Source of the DNA: Roseateles sp. YR242
GTDB taxonomy: Bacteria > Pseudomonadota > Gammaproteobacteria > Burkholderiales > Burkholderiaceae_C
Reading direction: 5' to 3'
Length of the DNA stretch: 64,000 nt
NCBI RefSeq assembly: GCF_900109745.1
Contig: NZ_FOAV01000002.1
Span: 659,729-723,728, forward strand
Below, in pieces: positions 8,838-17,982 of the stretch. Each line of letters begins with the position of its first letter. Within the stretch, counting starts at the first letter, position 1. The notes beneath the pieces are model-generated. The model had not been told where the DNA came from. It saw only the letters and a list, made by a program, of their open reading frames with translations, and searched no databases. The position numbers and the translations under genes were made by a program.

Positions 8838-9695
8838 TCAGCCCGCAAGAAAGCGCTCGATGAGGGTCCAATGTTCCGGCACGTTGAGCGCCGGGGCATG
8901 GCCGCAGCCCGGAATGGTCACCACCTCCGCCTTCGGCCCGCGCGCCTGCATGGCCTGCGCGGTCTGCGGCAGCAGAAGATCGGATTGCTCACCCCGCAGG
9001 CACAACACCGGCAGCGTCAGCGAATCCCACTCGGCCCACCGGTCGTAGTCCTGCGGAAAGACGTCGAACTGCCGGACCATGGCGGGGTCGTAATGCGGCG
9101 TCAGCCGGCCGTCCGGCAGGCGGCGGTGCGAGCTTTCCGCTAGACGGCGCCATTGCGCGTCACTCAGCCAGCCATAGGGCTGGTAGATCTGACGGAAATA
9201 CGCCTCCAGCTCGGTGAGGGTGGCAAAGGCCGGCGGCTTGCCCGCGTAGGCGCGGATGCGTTGCACAGCGGTCGCGGCAATCTCGGGGCCGATATCGTTC
9301 AGCACCAGCCGGCGCAGGCGACCGCGCAGCGAGGTCGCGGCCGCCAGCAGGCCGATGGCACCGCCCATGGAGGTGCCCACCCAGTGGAAGGTGGGCAGCG
9401 CCAGTTGATCCACCAGCGCCGTGGCGAGCTTCACGTAGAAGGCCAGGTGATATTCGGCGTCAGGGTCCGGGCTCCATTGGGAGAGCCCACGGCCCAGGGT
9501 GTCCGGGCAGATGACCCGGTAACGGCTGCACAACCGGGCGGCCAGGTCGTCCATGTCCCGCCCCGTCCGGGCCAGGCCATGCCAGGCGATGACGGGTGGG
9601 GCGGCCGGGTCGCCCCAATCCATGAAGTGGATCTCGCGGTCCTCGCAGCGCAGGTAGCGCGAGGTGGGCTGGCGGGTGTTCAGGCGGGTTCCCAT
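8838..9695 (-). CDS. Alpha/beta hydrolase
   Basis: 285 residues with the complete fold signature: oxyanion HG (WHGLARTG, 38-45), nucleophile elbow GTSMGG with S109, acid D239 (RGEQSDLLLP) and H266 (GCGHAPAL). No signal peptide, so probably cytoplasmic. Similar proteins are annotated as esterases or C-C hydrolases; the substrate is unknown. It lies 113 bases downstream of, and in the same direction as, the NtrC-like regulator gene and could be transcribed with it. Confidence 0.88.
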   Translation of the reverse strand: MGTRLNTRQPTSRYLRCEDREIHFMDWGDPAAPPVIAWHGLARTGRDMDDLAARLCSRYRVICPDTLGRGLSQWSPDPDAEYHLAFYVKLATALVDQLALPTFHWVGTSMGGAIGLLAAATSLRGRLRRLVLNDIGPEIAATAVQRIRAYAGKPPAFATLTELEAYFRQIYQPYGWLSDAQWRRLAESSHRRLPDGRLTPHYDPAMVRQFDVFPQDYDRWAEWDSLTLPVLCLRGEQSDLLLPQTAQAMQARGPKAEVVTIPGCGHAPALNVPEHWTLIERFLAG

Positions 9696-9808
9696 GCGTT
9701 GGCAATCTACGGCTCAACCCGGGTCTCGTCCAGTCCGACCCACTTCAGCGTCGCACAGCGGCAATGCTTCGCCGGTGGCCAGTGACGGCGCTTCGATGGC
9801 CCTGGCAA

Positions 9809-11179
9809 TCAATTGTGGCGGCGTCCCAGCTCCGGCCAGCGCGCCAGCTTTTCGTACAGCGTCGCCCGGGAGATGGCCAACAGCCGCGCAGCCGCCACCC
9901 GGTTGCCATTGGTGCGGCGCAAGGCATTGGCAATCGCTTCACGCTCCAGTTGCGCTTTCCGAACCGACAAGGTGGGCAACGGCAGTGACTCCTCCGGGCC
10001 TGACTCGCTGCTGGTGGTGGACGGGCTGCGGGCGGCAAACGCGGGCAGTGTGACGGCAAAGGTCGGCATCGCCCGTTCGGTTGACGGGACACCGCCGGAC
10101 GAGGCCCCCAATGGAGCCACGGACGCGTCGCCCGAGATGCCCCCAGATTGGCCACCAGACAGGCCATCCGATAGGCCGCTCGATATGCCAGAGGACTCGC
10201 CGCCCGACATGCCCGCCGATGTCCCGCCCAGATCGCCCGCCATCAACACCGGGCTGTTGGTGCCGGCCAGAAACGCTTGTTCCAGCACATCGCGCAGTTC
10301 CCTGACATTCCCGGGCCAGGGCCGCCGCTGAAGCGCCGCCAGTGCGGAGGCCCCCAGGGGTTTGGTGGGCAGCCCGCCGCGCCGCGACAGCTCCTCCAGC
10401 AGCACTTCCGCCAGCGGTTCGATGTCCTCGACCCGGTCCCGCAGGGCGGGCACGCGGATGGGCAGCACATGCAGCCCGTAATAGAGGTCGGCGCGAAACT
10501 CCCCGCGCTGCACCATGGCCGCCAGATCACGCGTGGTGGCGGCGATCACCCGCACATCCACCTTCTGCGGCTCGCCGCCCAGTGGCGCCACCTCCTGCGC
10601 CTGCAGCACCCGCAACAGCTTGGCCTGCAATGGCAGGGACAGGTCGCCGATTTCATTCAGAAACAGCGTGCCGCCCTCGGCGAGCCCGAACTTGCCCCAA
10701 GGCCGGGCCGGGTCGCTGTAGCCACCCAGCCCCAACACACCCGTTCCGGAAACACCCAGTCCGGCCGCACCAGACCCGCCGGGCGCCGCACCGTCACTCA
10801 TGTCGCCGTCGCCGGCTACACCGAACAGCTCAACCTCCAGCAACGCGCGCGGCACCGCAGCGATGTCCAGGGTCACCAGCGGCCTTGCGGCACGCCGGGA
10901 GGCCGCGTGGATGGCCTGGGCCAGCAGTGCCTTGCCTGTGCCGGCCTCGCCCAGCAGCAGCACCGTGGCGTCCGCCTGGGCCACGCGGCGCGCCTGCCGC
11001 TTGACCTCCTGGGCCGCCGGGCTGCTGCCGACAAAATCGATGATGCGATGCTCAGGCCGCCGGTGCTGCCGCTGCGCCACCGCCAGTTGCCGGCGTGTCT
11101 CGTCCAGTTCGGCCTGCAGGCGGGCCAACCGGTCCGCCAGCGACGGCAAAGCCTTCCCATCCCTGGGCATCTCGTTCAT
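9809..11179 (-). CDS. NtrC-like AAA+ regulator lacking the sigma-54 contact loop
   Basis: 456 residues; ATG at 11179 follows AAGGAG. Layout: coiled coil (about 12-45), AAA+ domain (about 46-300), Ser/Gly-rich linker (317-365) and a Fis-type helix-turn-helix (about 408-450). Walker A is G77EAGTGKA. The sequence departs from sigma-54 activators at each functional site. ELFG (117-120) is not followed by GAFTGA but by a 35-residue Gly/Ser insert (123-157). The Walker B aspartate is Asn (GGTLFLNEIG, N175). The second arginine of FRxDLYYRL is Gly (YYGL, 233-236). It therefore probably cannot hydrolyse ATP normally or remodel sigma-54 polymerase, and may act as a plain DNA-binding repressor or activator. 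It is divergent from the malonate genes (163-base gap), suggesting it controls them. Confidence 0.9.
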   Translation of the reverse strand: MNEMPRDGKALPSLADRLARLQAELDETRRQLAVAQRQHRRPEHRIIDFVGSSPAAQEVKRQARRVAQADATVLLLGEAGTGKALLAQAIHAASRRAARPLVTLDIAAVPRALLEVELFGVAGDGDMSDGAAPGGSGAAGLGVSGTGVLGLGGYSDPARPWGKFGLAEGGTLFLNEIGDLSLPLQAKLLRVLQAQEVAPLGGEPQKVDVRVIAATTRDLAAMVQRGEFRADLYYGLHVLPIRVPALRDRVEDIEPLAEVLLEELSRRGGLPTKPLGASALAALQRRPWPGNVRELRDVLEQAFLAGTNSPVLMAGDLGGTSAGMSGGESSGISSGLSDGLSGGQSGGISGDASVAPLGASSGGVPSTERAMPTFAVTLPAFAARSPSTTSSESGPEESLPLPTLSVRKAQLEREAIANALRRTNGNRVAAARLLAISRATLYEKLARWPELGRRHN

Positions 11180-11342
11180 GGTGTCTCCTTGTGGGGCGCC
11201 AGGCCCGCCGCCTCGTGCCGGGCGGCTGGAGAAGCTCCGCAGCGCTTCCCTTGTCCAACCCAATGTAGCAGCGCCGGGGCCGAACGGACTGCGGGTTAGG
11301 GAGCAGGTACAGGGGGCGTGAATCGCTCTATAAAACGCGCCT

Positions 11343-12614
11343 ATGGTTGGATCCTGGACTTCCTCACGAGCTGCACGCCAATTGCTGGTGGCGGCACGGC
11401 AACTGCTGTCCGAGCGCGGCCAGGCCAACAGCCTGGGCCAGGCGCGGACGCTCATCACCCGCATGCGAGAACTGCCCGCCGACGCCTGGCCGGAAGTGTT
11501 CGACCGGTTGGCCGCCGAGTTCAACCCCGACCCGGCCGCCGTACTCACAGCCGCCCAGGACTACGCCACCCGGCCGGATGCCGACGCCCTGCTCGCCCTC
11601 ACCCAGGTCAGCGAGCCGCCGCGCCAGGAGCTGTTCCGCCGCATCAACCGCGCGCCCGGTGGCACCGGGCTGCTGGTGCGCATGCGGCGACGGTTGCTGG
11701 ACGGGCTGAAGACGCACCCCTCCTGGCGCATGGTCGATGCGGACCTGCTGCACCTGCTCTCCTCCTGGTTCAACCCCGGCTTCCTGGAGATGCGCCAGGT
11801 GGACTGGCACTCCCCGGCCCACCTGCTGGAACAGATCATCCACCACGAGGCCGTGCACGCCATTGACGGCTGGGACGACCTGCGCCGCCGCCTGCTGCCG
11901 GACCGCCGCCTGTTTGCCTTCTTCCACCCGCAGCTGCCGCAGGAGCCGCTGATCTTTGTCGAGGTGGCGCTGCTGCCGGAGATGCCGGACGCGATCGCGC
12001 CGCTGATCGAGAAACGCACGGAGCCGATGCCGCCCAACAGCTACCGCTGCGCCGTGTTCTATTCCATCAGCAACTGCGAGCCCGGCCTTCGCGGCGTCTC
12101 GCTGGGCAACTTCCTCATCAAGCATGTGGCCGAGCACCTCCAGCGCGAGTTGCCCAAGCTCAAGCGCTTCTGCACCCTCTCCCCCATCCCCGGATTGGCG
12201 GCATGGCTGCACGGGGCACCGGACCTCGGCGGGCTCAGCGGATTGAAGAAGCCCCAGATCGAACGCGCCAGCGAGGCGCTGACGCGGGTCCGGCAGCACA
12301 GCAGTGCGGAACTGACCAGCCCCACCGCACTGGCCAACGAGGCCCTGCAGGCCGACTTGCGCCATCTGGCTGCGGCCTACCTGGTGGGCCAGACACCGTT
12401 GCCGGGCGGGGATCCGGTGGCCCGTTTCCACCTGGACAACGGCGCCCGCCTGGAGCGCCTCAATGTCTCGGCCGACCGCTCGGCCAAGGGCATGAAGCAA
12501 TCCCACGGCCTGATGGTGAACTACCTGTACGACCTCGACCGCATCGAATCCCACCATGAGGACTTCACCCGCGGCGAGATCGCCTTTTCCCGCGCGGTCG
12601 GCGCCTGCCTGTAG
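11343..12614 (+). CDS. Malonyl-CoA decarboxylase
   Basis: 423 residues, the usual length for bacterial MCD. An N-terminal helical domain (to about 130) precedes the GNAT-like catalytic domain. Family motifs are present: IIHHEAVHAIDGWDDLRRRL, FYSISNCEPGLRGVSLGNF, LSPIPGLAAWL with S280, and SHGLMVNYLYDL with H388; the Ser and His match the catalytic residues known from this family. It converts malonyl-CoA to acetyl-CoA and CO2. No strong ribosome site lies before the ATG. Followed by a binding protein and malonyl-CoA synthetase, it forms a malonate-use cluster like rhizobial matABC. Confidence 0.95.
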   Translation: MVGSWTSSRAARQLLVAARQLLSERGQANSLGQARTLITRMRELPADAWPEVFDRLAAEFNPDPAAVLTAAQDYATRPDADALLALTQVSEPPRQELFRRINRAPGGTGLLVRMRRRLLDGLKTHPSWRMVDADLLHLLSSWFNPGFLEMRQVDWHSPAHLLEQIIHHEAVHAIDGWDDLRRRLLPDRRLFAFFHPQLPQEPLIFVEVALLPEMPDAIAPLIEKRTEPMPPNSYRCAVFYSISNCEPGLRGVSLGNFLIKHVAEHLQRELPKLKRFCTLSPIPGLAAWLHGAPDLGGLSGLKKPQIERASEALTRVRQHSSAELTSPTALANEALQADLRHLAAAYLVGQTPLPGGDPVARFHLDNGARLERLNVSADRSAKGMKQSHGLMVNYLYDLDRIESHHEDFTRGEIAFSRAVGACL

Positions 12615-12714
12615 GCGCCGCGCGCTGGTCAACCCCGGCTCCGGCCACCTCGTGTTCCACTGACCTTCCAGCGTCCGAAGAGGCGCTTTCCATACCAAGA
12701 CGGAGACAAGATTC

Positions 12715-13728
12715 ATGACTGAAGACCAAGCCCGATCGCGCCGCCGCGTGCTGCAGCAGGCCGCCGGCACTTCGTTGGGGCTGCTCGCCGGCACCGCCGG
12801 CTGGCCGGGCCTGGCACACGCCGACGGCGGCTGGCCGAACAAGCCGGTGACCTGGCTGGTGCCCTTCCCTGCTGGCGGCGGCACCGACACCTTCGCCCGT
12901 CCGCTGTGTGCCCAGCTCACCCGCCAGAGCGGCCGGCAGTTCATCATCGACAACAAGGGTGGCGCCGGCGGCACGGTGGGGGCCACGCTCGCGGCCAAGG
13001 CGGCGCCGGACGGCTACACCTTCTTCATGGGCGCGGTTCACCACGCCATCGCCCCGGCCATGTACCCAAAGCTGGAATACCGGCTGGAGGAAGATTTTGT
13101 GCCGGTGGGCCTGATCTCCAGCGTGCCGCAGGTGATCGTCGTGAACCCGGGCAAGGTGCCCGCCCGCGATGTACCGGCCTTGCTGGAGCTGCTGCGCAAG
13201 AACCCCGGCAAGCTCAACTACGGTTCGGCAGGCAATGGCACCTCGCACCACCTGGCGGGTGAGCTGTTCAAGCTGCAGACCAAGACCTTCATCACCCACA
13301 TTCCCTACCGGGGCGCCGGGCCGGCGCTGCAGGACCTGATCGCCGGCCAGGTCGACCTGATGTTCGACGGCCTGGCTTCCTCCGCCACACACATCAAGAG
13401 CGGCCGCATCAAGGCGCTGGCCGTGGGGGCCGCCAAGCGGGCCCCCGGCTTCCCCGACATTCCGTCCGCCCCGGAAGCCGGCATTCCCAACTACCAGGTG
13501 TCCACTTGGTATGGGCTGTGGGCACCCAAGGGCACGCCCAAGGAAGCCATCGCCGGCATGCAGGCCGAACTGAAGAAGGCCTTTGCCACCGAGGAACTGC
13601 GCGCCTCCTGGAATGGCCTGGGCACGGAGACGCCCAACCTGTACGGAGATGCCTTCGGTAAATTCGTTCACAGCGAGATCGTCCGTTGGGCCGAGGTGGT
13701 CAAGAGCAGCGGCGCCAAGCTGGACTGA
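12715..13728 (+). CDS. Periplasmic binding protein, Bug/TctC family
   Basis: 337 residues. The N-terminus carries a twin-arginine-like motif (SRRRVLQ) and a hydrophobic stretch ending AHA, so export by Tat or Sec to the periplasm is likely. The mature part begins WPNKPVTWLVPFPAGGGTDTFAR and contains NKGGAGGTVGA and YGSAGNGTSHHLAGELF, the usual Bug-family ligand loops. Bug proteins bind small carboxylates and feed tripartite tricarboxylate transporters. No TctA/TctB membrane subunits are nearby, so this is an orphan receptor, as is common in Burkholderiales. Its place between malonyl-CoA decarboxylase and synthetase suggests malonate as ligand (inference). GGAG precedes the ATG. Confidence 0.93.
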   Translation: MTEDQARSRRRVLQQAAGTSLGLLAGTAGWPGLAHADGGWPNKPVTWLVPFPAGGGTDTFARPLCAQLTRQSGRQFIIDNKGGAGGTVGATLAAKAAPDGYTFFMGAVHHAIAPAMYPKLEYRLEEDFVPVGLISSVPQVIVVNPGKVPARDVPALLELLRKNPGKLNYGSAGNGTSHHLAGELFKLQTKTFITHIPYRGAGPALQDLIAGQVDLMFDGLASSATHIKSGRIKALAVGAAKRAPGFPDIPSAPEAGIPNYQVSTWYGLWAPKGTPKEAIAGMQAELKKAFATEELRASWNGLGTETPNLYGDAFGKFVHSEIVRWAEVVKSSGAKLD

Positions 13729-13733
13729 GGACA

Positions 13734-15335
13734 ATGCAGGTCATGAGCACTTCTTCTGCCTCTACTTCCGCCTCTACTTCCGGCACCCCGGCGCCCCCCA
13801 CGGGCGGCAACCTGTTCGCCGCCCTGCGGGCCGCCTTCCCGGCGGACCTGGACGCCTGGGCCATCGAATGCGCGGACGGCCCGGATGCCGGCCAGCACTA
13901 CAGCTGGCGCGACCTGGACCGCGCCACCGCCATGATGGCCAACCTGCTGGCCTCGCTGGACCTGCCGCCGGCCAGCCGCATTGCCGTGCAGGTGGACAAG
14001 AGCGTCGAGGCGCTGATGCTGTACCTGGCGGTTCTGCGCGCCGGCCATGTGTACCTGCCGCTCAACAACGCCTACCAGGCAGCCGAGTTGGCGTACTTCA
14101 TCGGCAATGCCGAGCCGGCGGTGGTGGTGTGCGCTGGCAAGAATTTCGGCTGGGTCAGCAAACTGGCTTTCCAGTCCGGCGTGCCCTGGGTCTTCAGTCT
14201 GAATGACGACCGCAGCGGCACCCTGCTGGACCGTGCGCAGCAGCACAGCGATGTGTTCGAGACCGTGCCGCGCCAGCCCGACGACCTGGCCGCCATCCTC
14301 TACACCAGCGGCACCACCGGGCGCAGCAAGGGCGCCATGCTCAGCCATGCCAACCTGCTGTCCAACGCGCAGGTGCTGCACCAGTACTGGGGCTGGAGCA
14401 GCCAGGATGTGCTGATCCACGCCCTGCCCATCTTCCATGTGCACGGCTTGTTCGTCGCTTCGCACGGCGCGTTGCTGGCCGGCGCGCGGATGCTGTGGTT
14501 CAACCGCTTCGACCCGGCCGCCGTGGTGGCCCGCCTGCCGGGCGCCACGATGTTCATGGGCGTGCCCACGCTGTACGTGCGCCTGCTGGAGCAAGGCGCG
14601 CTGACCCGCGAGACCTGCGCCCGGATGCGGCTGTTCATCAGTGGCTCCGCGCCGCTGCTGATCGACACCTTCCAGGCCTGGCAGCAGCGCACCGGCCACA
14701 CCATCCTGGAGCGCTACGGCATGAGCGAGACGGTGATGCTCACCTCCAACCCGTATGAGCCCGAAGACGGTGACCGCGTGGGTGGCACGGTGGGCCGGCC
14801 ACTGCCGGGCGTGGGGCTGCGCGTGGTGGACGACCAGGGCGGCGCCTGCGGCCCGGACGACATCGGCCACATCCAGGTGAGAGGCCCCAACGTCTTCGGC
14901 GGCTACTGGCGCATGCCGGAAAAGACACGCGAGGAATTCACCCCGGACGGCTGGTTCAAGACCGGTGATGTCGGGCGAGCCGATGCCAAGGGCTATGTGA
15001 CCATCGTCGGGCGCAGCAAGGACCTGATCATCTCCGGCGGCTTCAACGTCTATCCGGCGGAGGTCGAGGGCTGGTTGAACGACCTGCCGGGGGTGGCGGA
15101 ATCCGCCGTGGTGGGTGTACCGCACCCCGACTTCGGCGAGGGTGTGGTCGCCGTGGTGGTGCCGCGCCCCGGCGCAGCGCTGAAGGGCGAGGTGCTGATC
15201 GCTGCGCTGAAGGATCGCATCGCCAATTTCAAGGTGCCCAAGCACGTCTTTGTGCAGGAGGCGCTGCCACGAAACGCGATGGGCAAGGTGCAGAAGAACG
15301 TGCTGCGCGAGCAACTGGGGAAGACCTTTGGCTGA
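13734..15335 (+). CDS. matB: Malonyl-CoA synthetase (malonate-CoA ligase)
   Basis: 533 residues from the ATG at 13734, which has TGAGGA just upstream and starts five bases after the binding-protein stop; ATG 13743 is an alternative. It is an ANL-superfamily enzyme: P-loop YTSGTTGRSKG (190-200), GMSETVMLTSNPY, GDVGRADAKGYVTIVGRSKD, the hinge and C-terminal lid GGFNVYPAEVE, and catalytic lysine in RNAMGKVQKN. GMSET...NPY and the gene context match MatB, which makes malonyl-CoA from malonate, ATP and CoA. A close acyl-CoA synthetase cannot be fully excluded, but the adjacent malonyl-CoA decarboxylase makes MatB the best call. Confidence 0.9.
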   Translation: MQVMSTSSASTSASTSGTPAPPTGGNLFAALRAAFPADLDAWAIECADGPDAGQHYSWRDLDRATAMMANLLASLDLPPASRIAVQVDKSVEALMLYLAVLRAGHVYLPLNNAYQAAELAYFIGNAEPAVVVCAGKNFGWVSKLAFQSGVPWVFSLNDDRSGTLLDRAQQHSDVFETVPRQPDDLAAILYTSGTTGRSKGAMLSHANLLSNAQVLHQYWGWSSQDVLIHALPIFHVHGLFVASHGALLAGARMLWFNRFDPAAVVARLPGATMFMGVPTLYVRLLEQGALTRETCARMRLFISGSAPLLIDTFQAWQQRTGHTILERYGMSETVMLTSNPYEPEDGDRVGGTVGRPLPGVGLRVVDDQGGACGPDDIGHIQVRGPNVFGGYWRMPEKTREEFTPDGWFKTGDVGRADAKGYVTIVGRSKDLIISGGFNVYPAEVEGWLNDLPGVAESAVVGVPHPDFGEGVVAVVVPRPGAALKGEVLIAALKDRIANFKVPKHVFVQEALPRNAMGKVQKNVLREQLGKTFG

Positions 15336-15336
15336 C

Positions 15337-15573
15337 ATGAGCCTGGACAACACCGCCTGCCCGCGCTGCGGTGGTGGCTTCCGTTGCGGCGTCAACGACG
15401 GGCACTGTGCCTGCTTCGGTCTGCGCCTGTCGGAGTCGCTGAAGGCGCAGTTGAGCGCCCAGTATCCCGACCAGTGCCTCTGCCTCCCCTGCCTGGCCGC
15501 CCTCGCCGCCATGGAAGCAGCCACGCCTGCCGAAGTGGCGGCCATCAAGGTCGGCAGCCCCGGGCGGACCTGA
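15337..15573 (+). CDS. Cysteine-rich CWC family protein
   Basis: 78 residues starting one base after the matB stop, so translationally coupled. The cysteine pattern CPRCGGGFRCGVNDGHCACF...CLCLPC is that of the Cys-rich CWC family, probably a small zinc-binding protein of unknown role. It has no signal peptide. Co-transcription with the malonate genes may be incidental, since these proteins occur in many contexts. Confidence 0.8.
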   Translation: MSLDNTACPRCGGGFRCGVNDGHCACFGLRLSESLKAQLSAQYPDQCLCLPCLAALAAMEAATPAEVAAIKVGSPGRT

Positions 15574-15654
15574 GCGGCCATGAACAGGCGCCCCCGAACC
15601 CTCCCCCGCTGTTGAGCGTTTGCCACCGTACGACGCACGACGACAATCACGGCA

Positions 15655-17982
15655 ATGCGCTCCCCTCCCTACAGCCGCTCCCCGCTGGCGCCCTTGCGGA
15701 TGAGGCGCCTGCTGGTGCTGGGCCCGTTCTTGTCGCTGGGCCTGGTGCTGGTGGTGCTTTGGTCGCTGGTGGCCTGGTTCTCCGTCATCTATCCGCGCTC
15801 GCTCATCAAGGACGTGCAGGACGACCTGCACAGCACGGCCGAAAGCGCCGCTGGCGAGACCGATGCGCTGCTGCGCGAGGCCGAAGGCAATCTGCGCACG
15901 CTGGACCTGATGCTGCTCACGCGCCGGACCACCGACCAAGGCCAGGACGCCACCGTCAGCCTGCTGGCCGACACCCTGCGTGAAAGCTCCCGCGGCCTGA
16001 CCGACGTGATGCTGGCCAATACCGATGGCCGCCTGTGGCGCATCCCCTCCGGCCACGAGCCCTTTGCCAAGCTGGCGCCCAAGAGCTTCCTGGACGAACT
16101 GCACGCACCGGGTGCCCCCAGCGTCGTGGTGGGCGCGCCGCTGAGCCTGCGCCCGGGCGGCCGTGCGGTGCTGCCGCTCGCCACCCGGTTGAGCGGGGAC
16201 AACGGCGTGTTCGATACCGTCGTTGCCTTCATCGACCTGGAGGGGCTGCTGCGGCTCTACCGCGCCCGGCTGCAACGCCAGGGTATGGCCATCTTCCTGG
16301 AGCGCGACGATGGCGTCGCGCTGGCCCGCCTGCCCGAGGTCCCGGGCCTGGTGGGGAGCAACGTCGTCACCGGCCGGCCGGACCGCAAGCTGCCGCCCAG
16401 CGCTCCTGCGGTCGGCGAGTTCGAAACCGGCGACGCGTCGCTGGACGGCAAGGGCCGCATCGTCTCCTACCACTCCCTGCAGGACTACCCGCTGCGGGTC
16501 TTTGTCTCGCTGGAGGAGGACCGGATCCTGAGCGCCTACCTGGTACAGCGCCGGGTGGTGCTGGCGTTCTCGCTGATGGTGAGCGTGATTGCCGTGGGCC
16601 TGATGGCCTGGCTGACCCGGCTTCAGCAGCAGGCCCGCCTGGCCGAGGCAGAACGCCAGGCCACCGCCGACGCCTCGCCCATGGGCCTGTTCCGGGCCGA
16701 CCTGGACGGCCGCACCGTCTACGCCAACGAGACTTACCTGCAGCTTCTGGAGGTTGACCGCGCCGACCTGGCCTGGGGCTGGCTGGAGCGCATGCCGGAA
16801 GATGAACGGGCGCAGGTACGCGAGGACTGGATGCAGCGCGTTCGGGAAGGCGAATCCATGGACCGGATGCGGCGCATGCAGCGCCCCGATGGCACCGAGA
16901 TGGTGCTCGCGGTGCGCACCCGTCCGATGCGGGTGAATGGCCGGGTCGTGGCCTACGCCGGCACCGTCCTGGATGTAACCACGGAACTCGCGATGGCGCG
17001 GGAGCGCGAGCGCATCCAGGCGGTGATGAGTGCCGTGGCGCACAGCGCGGCCGTGGAAATGCTGGCGGTGGACACGGAAGAGCGGGTGCTGTTCTGCAAC
17101 AAGACCCTGGAGCAGCGCCTGCACATTGCGCCGCGCGCCTGGGAGGGGCAAACCGCCCATCAGCTCCTGGGCGACAAGCTCTATGCCGTGACCCAGCCCT
17201 TGATCCAGCGCGCGCTGGCGGGAGAGGCCAGCGTGGTGGAGTGGCGCGACGAGGATCCGGACGACCGCACCGAGCCACGCTACCTGGAACTCAGCTACGC
17301 CCCCCTGCTGGGCGAAGCAGGCGGCTCACCCATCGGCGCCTATGGCGTCGGCCGCGACGTGACCGACAACAAGGAAGAACAGATCCGGCTGCTCAAGGCC
17401 TCCAACACCGACCCGTTGACGGAGCTGCTCAACCGGGCCGGTTTCGCGGCCAGCATCCAGACGGCCCTGCAGCGCGCCCGCGACCGCGGCGAACTGGTGG
17501 CCCTGCTCTACCTGGACCTGGACCGCTTCAAGCCGGTCAACGACCAGTACGGCCACCCGGTGGGGGATGCGCTGCTGAAGGCGGTGGCCGGACGCCTGCG
17601 CCATGCCCTGCGTCCGCAGGACCTGGTGACACGCCTGGGGGGCGACGAGTTCGGCGTGTTCCTGCACCATGTGGCCAAGCCGGACGACGCGCAGGTGGTG
17701 GCGGAGAAACTGGTGCACACACTCTCGATGCCGTTTCGCATCGGCGCGCTGGAACTGCACATCGGCACCAGCGTGGGCTTCTGTGTTCAATGGGCACGGC
17801 AGGTGGAGCTGCCGGCACTGGTGGCGCAGGCGGATGCCCAGCTCTATCACGCCAAGCGCGCCGGGCGGGGTCGCGCGCAGGGAAGCGTCTGCGCCGCAGA
17901 CCTGGATCCGGACGCCCCTTCGCAGCCCCACGATCCCTCGGGTGCACCGGCCGATCCGCCGTCCATCAAGCCGGCTGCTTGA
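15655..17982 (+). CDS. Membrane diguanylate cyclase with extracytoplasmic sensor and PAS domains
   Basis: 775 residues. Transmembrane helices at about 18-42 and 296-318 enclose a periplasmic sensor of about 250 residues resembling the CHASE/Cache-type sensors of such cyclases (FDTVVAFIDLEGLLRLY). Two PAS-like domains follow (about 335-440, with NETYLQLLEV, and about 460-590), then GGDEF. The active-site motif GGDEF is intact at 662-666, and RxxD (R653-P-Q-D656) lies exactly five residues before it, a canonical inhibitory site for c-di-GMP. It should make c-di-GMP from GTP with product feedback. Its 3' end overlaps the convergent exonuclease gene by 17 bases. Confidence 0.93.
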   Translation: MRSPPYSRSPLAPLRMRRLLVLGPFLSLGLVLVVLWSLVAWFSVIYPRSLIKDVQDDLHSTAESAAGETDALLREAEGNLRTLDLMLLTRRTTDQGQDATVSLLADTLRESSRGLTDVMLANTDGRLWRIPSGHEPFAKLAPKSFLDELHAPGAPSVVVGAPLSLRPGGRAVLPLATRLSGDNGVFDTVVAFIDLEGLLRLYRARLQRQGMAIFLERDDGVALARLPEVPGLVGSNVVTGRPDRKLPPSAPAVGEFETGDASLDGKGRIVSYHSLQDYPLRVFVSLEEDRILSAYLVQRRVVLAFSLMVSVIAVGLMAWLTRLQQQARLAEAERQATADASPMGLFRADLDGRTVYANETYLQLLEVDRADLAWGWLERMPEDERAQVREDWMQRVREGESMDRMRRMQRPDGTEMVLAVRTRPMRVNGRVVAYAGTVLDVTTELAMARERERIQAVMSAVAHSAAVEMLAVDTEERVLFCNKTLEQRLHIAPRAWEGQTAHQLLGDKLYAVTQPLIQRALAGEASVVEWRDEDPDDRTEPRYLELSYAPLLGEAGGSPIGAYGVGRDVTDNKEEQIRLLKASNTDPLTELLNRAGFAASIQTALQRARDRGELVALLYLDLDRFKPVNDQYGHPVGDALLKAVAGRLRHALRPQDLVTRLGGDEFGVFLHHVAKPDDAQVVAEKLVHTLSMPFRIGALELHIGTSVGFCVQWARQVELPALVAQADAQLYHAKRAGRGRAQGSVCAADLDPDAPSQPHDPSGAPADPPSIKPAA

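Noticed and set aside
11180..11342. Sigma-54 promoter for malonyl-CoA decarboxylase
   Set aside because: No TGGC-N8-TTGC-like pair with correct spacing was found; this also fits the loss of the GAFTGA loop in the adjacent regulator.
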